Source of the DNA: Eustoma russellianum
Lineage: Eukaryota > Streptophyta > Magnoliopsida > Gentianales > Gentianaceae
Length of the DNA: 64,000 nt
Direction of reading: 5' to 3'
Assembly: GCA_036186865.1 (NCBI GenBank)
Contig: AP025066.1
Span: 11,805,101 to 11,869,100, forward strand
Shown piece by piece: positions 55,595 to 64,000 of this stretch; positions within the stretch are counted from its first letter, which is position 1, and each line of letters begins with the position of its first letter. The position numbers were made by a program, and so were the translations under genes. Under the pieces are notes generated by a model. That model did not search any database and was not told where the DNA came from. It saw only the letters and a list, made by a program, of their open reading frames with translations.

Positions 55595-58561
55595 TGTAGA
55601 GAAAAGGGGGTTTGAGTGATTTCAAAATAAGTGACTTAAATGCATGATATATACACACACGTGCATGAGATATACATGTATGCATGATACATTGCTATTA
55701 CTTGCCTTATTTAGCTTATATATAATGTTGCCGGACTAACGAGCCATGAAGCGTTAAAGCTTACATCATATGGCAAACATTTTTTGTGTTTATACTATTT
55801 TCAGATGCCACTATTAATGAACTAAACTAGTTCATTAAGTGAAGTACTTAGTTTATTAAACTAAGTAGTTTACTAAAGGAAGCCACATTTGGAAAAGGCA
55901 CAAAGGCAACAAGGCTAAGGAAGGAAAGTTTTCTCCTCCTCCCTCCTTAAATATATACACGCCTATATACATATTAAATGCATATATTTTCAGATTTTTT
56001 GAAAAAGGCACATACACATGTATTCCAACGTACTACCGACACGTTATATATTTTACGTACATATGTTAACGTCACACCACTATACTTAACTCATATTTAT
56101 GAGTATATTTAGGTCATATATCATATGATATAAGATATGGTGATGACAAATTAAATACGACACGATAAAAGGTTCTAAGCCAAAAATTGTCGTATCGGGC
56201 GAATACCGAAACTTCGCCAACGTGTCACGTACTTGCCATAAATAGATGGCCAGCCCCTATACTTCAAAATTCCATAAAACTTTCGTGCACATGACTGTAT
56301 ATTCATCCAAAAATACTTTCCATGTTGACACACAAATCACCTCACATTAAGGCCAAAATGTGAAGCTTCCAATTTTAATTTTGACACATGATGAATGGCG
56401 CCACTTTAGACCAGCCAAGTGCTGAGATTTAAAGTATATATTATATATATTATGTGTAACATAATATATATAACATGTGCAAGAAGTTGGAATTTAATAA
56501 GAGAAAAATCGGGTAATCGATAAATATCGAAAATTCGGTTTTCTACGCACACAACACATGGAACGTTTTTGGTACATCATGTGACATGTATCTAGACACT
56601 TTTTACATATATTATACATCTTAAAATGTTCTAGAAAATTAAATTAAGGGCTGATTTGAATATAACATGTGTGTATTATTAAATGTGCACTATTTTACAA
56701 AGTTAGCAAAAATAATTTTCAGCATATGTATATACATCATACACGCACATTACAGCCAAGATGGAGCTTATTTGGAGCCTTGTTGGCATATTGATTGGTC
56801 AAGAATCAATAATACAATGTTGATGAATTAAAGAGAGAAGCTACAAATGGTAAGATTTCAAACTTTGTCTCACTTATAACACATGCTGAAAATTTCAGCA
56901 TGCTAACCTTGGCTGGCCGATTTTTTGACTTTAATATGACATATTTTATCATCTCAAATTATGTGATTGATTGGGAGAAGAAATGGAAGTAATTTGAATA
57001 TTATTTAAATTCATAAAGTGTGATATTTTATATATCACACATGCTGAAAATTTTTCACCATGTGTGTGACTTGTGATGGCCGAATTCATGGTCTTGAATG
57101 TGTCCAAGTTCATTCTCAATGTGATAAAGATATTTACCATCAATTGGTGATTTATTTTAAAAAGAAAAATCAAAGAAAAATGGTAATATTTTGAATTGTA
57201 CAACCATGTAACACATGCTGAAAATTCAGCATGGTAAACCACTTAATGGCCGATTTTCATACTTGGTTGGGAAGGAATTTGGTCTTGCAACATTTATGTG
57301 ATAATCTTGAGCATTATGGAAATAATTTTGTGATTGATATTGACACATGTTTTAAGTGTTGTTCTTAGATTTTTCCAAGTCATCAATGATGACAACATCC
57401 AACCAATCATGAAGTGCCAAGTAAGCAAAGCTTAAGTGATCATCCAATGAGAAGGTGACAAGTAAGCAAGACCATGTCACAATGATGTCTTACATTCTCC
57501 CAAGGACTTAGAAGATAATTTTTAAGAGGGGGATAGCACCATAGGGGACGGCCACTCAAGCTTAAAAGGAAAGAAGTTGAGCAAAAACAAGAAGTACAAG
57601 CATTGCAAAACAAGTGATCAAAAACGCCTAAGCCTCTTCTTCTACATTCTCCTTCTTTCTTTCTTCTTGAAAGCCTATTGTATTCATATTTTTCAATCTT
57701 GAATAGCTTGATATAGACCACCACATATTCCATATCTTTGTAAAAGATTGATCAAGGTGTGATCAATCTTCATTCTTGCGAGGTGGTGGTGTTCGTGCAT
57801 ATTGTATTGAACGTACAAGGTTTGTAAAGGGTTGAAGTTGGTGTGTAACTCCATCAACCCTGTGGTAAGGTGTATTACGTGTGTGTGACTAGTGTGAACC
57901 AAGGAAGGTGTTCCTTGAAGACTGGAGTAGGTTGTTTATAACCGAACCAGTATAAAATTCTTGGTGCCATTTACTTTCAGCATTTACTTTCTGTTACTGC
58001 ACAATTCGTTCTAGGGTTATTTGGGCACAAGTTTCAACCCTTTTGGATAAGTATAAGTCGATCAAACATCAAAAGTTCTGAGACTAGTGCAGTCTGATTC
58101 TCAGACTTGCAAAGGTTGAGACTTTGATTGTAATTGACCTACTTCCCAAAAGAATTTTGCAAAACTGTTTCAACCCACTTAAATATAGTATATAAGGAGT
58201 TAGTGGTTAAATGTTTAGAGCATTTGGACTTACACAAAAATAGGAATAAATTTTTCAAAACTGTCTACCGTTTCTGGCAGATTCGTGCAATCTGATCACC
58301 AACGGTTTTTGAAGGGGTTAAAGGTTGAATTGTAATTTGAAATTTTTAGAGGACCCTCATAACATCTGAGGCTAAGTTCTCTCAAAATTTCAGAATTTTT
58401 GGAGACCTATAACCTGGTTTTAAAAACGTTTTAAAAATGGTCCTGGAAACAGAAACTGTTTTCAGAAGTTGAGTTGTTTAGTTTTAAACAAATTTTAAAA
58501 ACCACACTTTCCGTACCACCTATTCAACCCCCCCTTCTAGTGGTGCCTTGCAGATCCTACA
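55595..58561 (+). repeat. 3' LTR of the Sirevirus
   Basis: 2967 bp, TGTAGAG...CAGATCCTACA, highly alike to the 5' LTR. The middle palindrome is altered (TTCACCATG at 57054-57062), while the ones at 56882-56902 and 57214-57233 are intact. It keeps 23 bp near 57391 missing from the 5' LTR and lacks about 78 bp near 58009. Confidence 0.92.
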
Positions 58562-58566
58562 ATTAG

Positions 58567-59657
58567 TCGGTACTTTTTGGTATGGACGGCCGCCACTAGC
58601 AACGATCCACTCCACCATTGATCGCATTGGATTCATGGGATCAGTAAAGGTGGGACTTTTGGATCCCACGCACATTCTTCTCCACTTTGATCAAGAACAA
58701 GACAATATATGATGTTTTTCACGACGAAGTTGGATGATCTCCGGAAAACTATGAGAATCACTAAGCGGACGCTGGATTATGATCCCACGATCAAAGTGCC
58801 AATTGTCCCAATATGGGTGTCATTCCCGGGTCTCCTCATACATTTGCATCGTAAAGATGCTCTCTTTCAAGTGGCGGCTATGCTAGGAGAGCCGTTGAAG
58901 TTGGATGCCGCCACTGCCACGATGAACTGCATCGGTGGCGCGAGTATGCATTGAATTAATTGTCTCCAAAGAATTGCCTCAACGCGTATTCATTCAGACA
59001 TCAACTAGAGTGATCATGCAGAATGTTGAATACGAGGATCTGCCACAATACTACACAGGTTGTTATCGACTAGGGCATGTTGCCTCCGACTGTGGAACAC
59101 ACAATGCCAACCCTAAACAGCCTCTTGAAAAAGTCGTTCCACCAACGGATAATCCCAGGATAAAGCCATCGGACAAAATCAAAGCTCAACGTTGGATGCC
59201 AAAAAAAATGGGTCCTACAATCGCAGAACACCAAACTAAAAATACTGAGCCACATGCAGATATAATGAATCTGCCATCACCGGACATGGTAATAGCTCAT
59301 GAGGTAACAGAAGTGCAAGATCTCTCAAGATTAAAAGGTGTTGACGATTGCATGTTAGGAGATCTTCCGGAGTCAACGTTATTTTTTTCTCACTCAGAAA
59401 ATGAATTAGAACTTCCATTAGATGTTAATCAGTTGGATGCGCAAGATAAGAACAGCTATGAAAATATTGCAAACATAATTGAAGCCACATATGTCGATGC
59501 ACACTCCAGTGAAAATATGCCTGTGAATCCCCCTGATCCACAGCCCAGTCAGGGTCTAAGGATATTGAGACGGAATCAAGCTATTCCTACCTCTCCACGC
59601 TTAACCAGGTTACGTGCCGTGCACCTCTCGAACTCTTTTGATGTATTATCTCAATGA
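58567..59657 (+). pseudogene. LINE-C ORF1, main part after the Sirevirus insertion
   Basis: Continues the ORF1 cut at 47162 (CGGTACTTTTTGGTATGGACG encodes the GTFWYGR motif found in LINE-B). It has DUF4283-like sequence (PIWVSFPGLLIHLHRKDALF) with frameshifts near 58710 and 58935. The zinc knuckle is degraded, its first cysteine replaced by tyrosine (YYTGCYRLGHVASDC). The acidic tail is long. The ORF ends TGA at 59657, overlapping the ORF2 ATG by four bases (ATGA at 59654-59657). Confidence 0.85.
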
Positions 59658-62600
59658 AGATACTGTTGTGGAATGTCGGTGGTATCCGTACTTCGTTTAA
59701 TCGTTTACTGTCTTTGGTTCGAAAGCATAATTTACACATATTAATAGTCATTGAGCCAAAACTCCGATCTACATCATTATTATCATATCAGTTACACTTG
59801 GGGTTTTCAAAAGCTATGTCAGTTTGTAATGATCAAATATGGTTTTTTGGAAGGAATTTATCTTAACTTTGGAAGAGGAGCAAGATGGTCATCAACATCA
59901 TTCGATCAAATATCGATGGCTAGCCTCTGGTGATTGTTTTTGGTTGACAGCAGTATATGGACGCCATTCCATTTTAGAGCGGCGTATATTATGGGAGGAG
60001 TTGAAGCAATTGCATGAGGTCAACACAGTGCCATGGCTTATCAGAGGAGATTTTAATACATTTCGAACATTAGACGAGCATCGTGGTAGAGCGCAGCCAT
60101 CGCTGCACATGTTACAGGATTTCAACGACTTTGTTCAGCACTGTCATTTGCAGGGGATCTCTTTTCAAGGTTCAGTATTCACTTGGTTAGATGGCCGTGG
60201 CCTAGGCCGGGTATGGCGTCGTCTTGATCGTTTTTTGAGCTCATCATCTTTCTCTGACCTGTTTCCAATCACGCAAGTTCAACATCTATAAAGGTCTACA
60301 TTTGATCACGCTCCACTATTTCTGACATGTGATACGGAAAGCCCTAGAAATCCAGCAGTTTTTCATTATCTTGATGTTTGGACAACGCACACGGATTTTT
60401 GATGCTTTTGTCACACACCGATGGCAGTCATTCCCAACAGTAGGCGGCAGGTGGGGATTTCATAATAAATTGTCTCTTCTTCGAAAAGGTTTAAGGCAGT
60501 GGAATAAAGATGTATTTGGCAACATGTTTGATGCAGTGTCCCAAGCAGATTCGGAGGTTAAATCAGCGGAAGTATTATATGATGCGGTTCCTACGGACAC
60601 AGCGCATGCACAATATCATCGGTGCACAGCCGAGCTGAAGATTGCTCAAAATCGTGCCTTTCTATTTTGGAAGCAGAAAGCCAATGTTAAGTGGTTGAAG
60701 GAGGGCGATGCTAACACTTCTTTTTTCCATCAAACAGTTAAAGATAAGCGCTGCACGCAGCACATTCGCAGAATACTGACACCGGAGGATACTGAGTGCA
60801 TTCAACCGAGTGACATTGAATCCGAAGCGATTCGCTACTTTTCGCATTTATTTGTAGAAGAACCAGTGGCAGATTGTGATTTAATATTGCAGTATATACC
60901 ATCACTGATCACGCACGATGATAAATGTATGTTGAAGGAGATTCCCTCGTTGGCAGAAGTCAAGGAATCTATTTGGGATCTTAGCCCCACAAGTGCAGCA
61001 GGCCCAGATGGCTACCTGGGATCTTTCTATAAGCATTTTTGGCATTTGATACATCACGATGTTCACAAAGCAGTACAAGAGTTTTATTTGGGTATTCGGA
61101 TGCCAAAGCCAGTTGCATCGGCCACTATCGTTCTCATACCAAAGGTCAGTAATCCTCAAACTTTTGCAGATTACCGTCCAATATGTCTCACCAATTTTAT
61201 CTCCAAGATAATTACAAGATTGCTAGCATCTAGACTGGGAAAGCTTCTGCCTAAGCTTATTTCTCCAGAACAAGCAGGATTCATGAAAGGCCGTGGCATC
61301 ACAGAATAAGTATTATTAGCCCACGAGATAGTACATGTTATGGATAAATGCACCAGAGGAGGACATGTCGTTATTAAACTGGATATGGCCAAGGCATTCG
61401 ATCGTGTTATTTTAAAATACCTACAATCACTGTTGCAGCGGATGGGGATGGATGCGCACCTAGTACGCATTCTAATCAATAATTTGAGTGCAACACGATG
61501 TTCTATTCTTCTCAGCGGTAGTCCGATGGGTTCCTTTTCTATAGGTCGAGGTGTGAAGCAGGGCGATCTATTATCGCCACTATTATTTATATTTTCATCT
61601 GAAGGGTTCTCAAGAGGGCTTAAACATCTCATGAGGATGGGTGCTATCATGGGATTTAAGGCTGGCCGAGTACCATGTATCTCGCACCTGGGTTTTGCTG
61701 ATGACTTGTTAGTTTTTCTAACATTGCTGCTCGCAACTTGGGAAAATTTCGCCAATTTTTGGAAGCGTATCAGAAGGCTTCATGACAACTGGTAAATTAT
61801 AACAAGAGCCAATTTGTGGCGGGTTAAGGAGTTTCGGTTAATACTTCACTGGAAGCTTTGGGCATGCGATCGACTTCATTGCCCATTAAATATCTTGGGT
61901 CATATTTGTATAAGGGAATCAACAAAGCCAGGTATTGTTCTCCACTTATCAATCATTTTGAGGCTAAGTTGTCTGCATGGTCGACCAAATTGCTCTCGAT
62001 GGCGGGTAGAATTGTACTCATCAAATACGTCGTCAACACGATACCCACACATCTTATAGCCAGCTCGAGGCTTCCAAAAGATGTGATTAATACTTTAAAC
62101 CGTAAAATGGCATATTTTCTTTGGAAAGGTAGACATCATCGGCCGTCATGGCCTTCTGTCTGTCGCGTGGTTGAAGTAGGCGGACTAGGTATTCGCAACC
62201 TTTCACAAGTCCAAAAAGCTTATGATTGTCAACTGTGGTGGAAATATTTCAACTCCCATACACTATGGTCTGAATTCTGCAGAGCCAAATACGGACAACG
62301 ATCTTCTACATATTCTCACATTTATGACTCATCAACGTGGAAGCTATTGTGTAACATACATGACTATATGGAGATGCACACCCACCGAATGCAAGACATG
62401 CTTCATTGGGCGCCAGATGAAAATGGACAGTTTTCCATACGATCGGCCTATTCTCTAATTGCAGCTCATGGCCCCTCTAAGGTTGAGACACGCTATATTT
62501 GGTGGAAAACTGTCCACCCAGGACAACAAATATTTCTCTGGCGGCGTTGGAACCACTCTCTACCAATGGTCAATAATCTTCGTTGCTGGCTGACATCATA

Positions 62601-63515
62601 CCCATCACAATGTGCATTTTGCCGTCAGAATAATGATCACCAAGATCATATATTTCTACGTTGCTCAAAAATCCGGCCACTCTGGGTGGAAATGGCAATT
62701 ACATTCTCTGGGCCAATGCCAATATCTCGCACAATTCAACCTCACTTATTCCGTTGGTGGCAAACATCCTCCCAGCAATCTATGTTGGGCCAACTTAAGG
62801 AAATAGTGCCATCTATGGTAGCTTGGGAAATATGGAAATCATATGCCGCCTGCAGATTTGGGGAATATCACTTCATTTATGATCGATTATATACTAAGAT
62901 AAAGGGTGCAATTTACACATGGTGTTCCGCTATAAATGGGAAAAAAATTGCCACATCAATCCCTCATCTTGTTGATCTTCAATTTTGGCCAACACTACGA
63001 ACGAAACGGTTGACAGTAGTCTGTTGGCAGCTTCCACCATCGGGCAAACTGAAATTAAATGTTGATGCCACTGTAGGACAAAAACTTGCAGCAGGTGGGG
63101 CAGTGTTGAGAACGGATCAAGGTCATTTCTGTTCGGCTATTTGTTTTTCACTACCTTTGGTTGGGCCTCTAAGGGCAGAAATACAAGCCATGACATTTGC
63201 ATTGATTCACTATGCACAACAATATGACAACATTGTATCGGAAACGGATTGCCAATCGATGATCACCTTACTGATGAAACTCAGCAATTAAGAGGCTCCC
63301 TGGCGTCGGGTATCCTACGCGCAGGACAGTTCCTAAATCTAAACCATTCAGCATTACAGTATTGTCCTCGGGAAGCTAATATTGCAGCCCACTGGCTGGC
63401 GCGATACGGCTACAGAACAGCCGAAGTGCGGACCTACAATTCTCTCCAGGAACTGCCGTGTGAAGTTTGTGTAGCTTTACTCACGGATCTTCATCTGCCT
63501 GCTTTTCGCGTTTGA
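59654..63515 (+). pseudogene. LINE-C ORF2: endonuclease, reverse transcriptase, RNase H; broken
   Basis: Starts MKILLWNVGGIRTSFNR at 59654. The endonuclease has IEPKL and RGDFN, but the expected SDH reads FDHAPLF after a shift near 60290. RT from 60700 has SAAGPDGYLGSFY, then GRGITE and an in-frame TAA at 61307-61309 where glutamine is expected. The next frame has KLDMAKAFDRV, GVKQGDLLSPLLF and an intact FADD box (about 61700). After another shift near 61790 the frame from 61858 holds the thumb and zinc segment (CAFCRQNNDHQDHIFLRC). RNase H has LNVDATVG, RAEIQA and SETDC. A shift near 63290 precedes the last RNase H block (REANIAAHWLARYG), which ends at 63515. Confidence 0.88.
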
Positions 63516-64000
63516 TACATGTCTCACATTGTGTTGGTGGTACATCCTTGTCATTGTCTGTGTCCTCAAACACAGGCAACACTGGTGCGTTTACTATTCA
63601 TATATTCTTATGTTATGCATGCGTCAATTCGAAATACGACTTCTTATGCATATCTTTGTCTGACTACGGTGATTGCTCTGACATGGTGGCCACGGCTGCA
63701 AACATCATTTACGAGGGAACACACAAGCTCAACGGATATAATCCAGCACATTACAAATCTAATACTCAGGGGCATGCTACAGCAGACGTCGCCTTGGTTC
63801 TCGCTGAGCCAAGGCGACTTGGGTATGACTTTGGTTTGACTGATTACATTATTTTATATTATCATTGTCTTCCTCATATTTGCTTACTTTACCTCTGACG
63901 AGGTACATGTTAAACCGGATCCATCATGGCGCGGTACTCCAGCCACTTTCGGCTCTCTGCATGACGAAAGGCTCAGTAGCGATACTTCTCATCGAAGAAT
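63516..64000 (+). other. LINE-C 3' UTR, running off the right edge
   Basis: 485 bp after ORF2 with no credible frame; the open frames at 63467-63898 and 63519-63839 look like chance. The conserved 3' blocks and poly-A seen in the other LINEs are not yet reached, so the end lies beyond the window. Confidence 0.65.

Larger units (their letters stand above)
47163..58561 (+). mobile_element. Sirevirus (Ty1/copia) retrotransposon, near complete, plus strand
   Basis: An 11.4-kb element with LTRs of 3026 and 2967 bp (TGTAG...CTACA or its variant), an initiator-Met primer-binding site, gag (640 aa), a pol in a shifted frame and a polypurine tract AAAAGGGGGAGAT. It is flanked by a perfect 5-bp duplication ATTAG (47158-47162 and 58562-58566) inside ORF1 of LINE-C, so the insertion is younger than LINE-C. 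Several PPT-like runs upstream of the 3' LTR are a Sirevirus habit. Pol has one stop and one 1-base deletion, so the copy is probably dead. I see no envelope-like ORF. Confidence 0.93.

Noticed and set aside
63467..63898. Open frames of 143 and 106 residues at the right edge
   Set aside because: They overlap each other in different frames in the 3' UTR of LINE-C, and neither has a recognisable domain.

Overview
This is a window of plant nuclear DNA made of transposable elements nested inside one another. I found no host protein-coding gene, rRNA gene, tRNA gene or CRISPR array. Three things point to a flowering plant: Sirevirus-type Ty1/copia elements, Tekay-type chromoviruses whose integrase ends in a chromodomain-like tail, and L1-type LINEs whose ORF2 ends in an RNase H domain, a form known from plants. 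All four LTR primer-binding sites match the 3' end of plant initiator methionine tRNA. I cannot name the species. Two 10-base N runs (39431-39440 and 55542-55551) show a draft assembly.

Layout. (1) 1-4560: 5' part of a minus-strand Ty1/copia element, with its 5' LTR at 3592-4560 and a decayed gag-pro-int running off the left edge. (2) About 5043-16912: two minus-strand LINEs end to end. LINE-A (about 5063-11146) lies in the AT tail region of LINE-B (about 11167-16912). (3) 16913-34782: old sequence, much of it probably chromovirus LTR, holding a minus-strand Sirevirus solo LTR (17816-20653, TSD ATAAA) and a second Sirevirus-like LTR (22575 to about 32859). The second LTR was split by a minus-strand Ty3/gypsy element (22625-31297, TSD ATAGT). 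(4) 34783-36738: a 369-bp spacer, then an oppositely oriented LTR related to the one ending at 34782. (5) 36739-36987: the 3' tail of a fourth LINE. (6) 36988-46953: a nearly complete minus-strand Tekay-type chromovirus. (7) 46973-47162 plus 58567-64000: a plus-strand LINE-C, split by a near-complete 11.4-kb Sirevirus (47163-58561, TSD ATTAG).

Most interesting observation. The chromovirus gag-pol frame is interrupted by three short insertions (95, 77 and 66 nt) that look like spliceosomal introns. One has GTAAGG at the 5' end, a CCTAAC branch-like motif and a TTTCCTTGCAG 3' end. Removing each returns the frame exactly where related polyproteins are continuous. The gag stop codon lies inside the first insertion, so unspliced RNA would give Gag and spliced RNA could give Gag-Pol. 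Splicing is described for Ogre elements, but I know of no three-intron Tekay.

Every coding region shows at least one stop or frameshift except the Sirevirus gag, and the chromovirus integrase portion is also open. The elements look mostly non-autonomous now. LTR pairs of the chromovirus, the Sirevirus and the gypsy element are still very alike by eye, so those insertions look fairly young.
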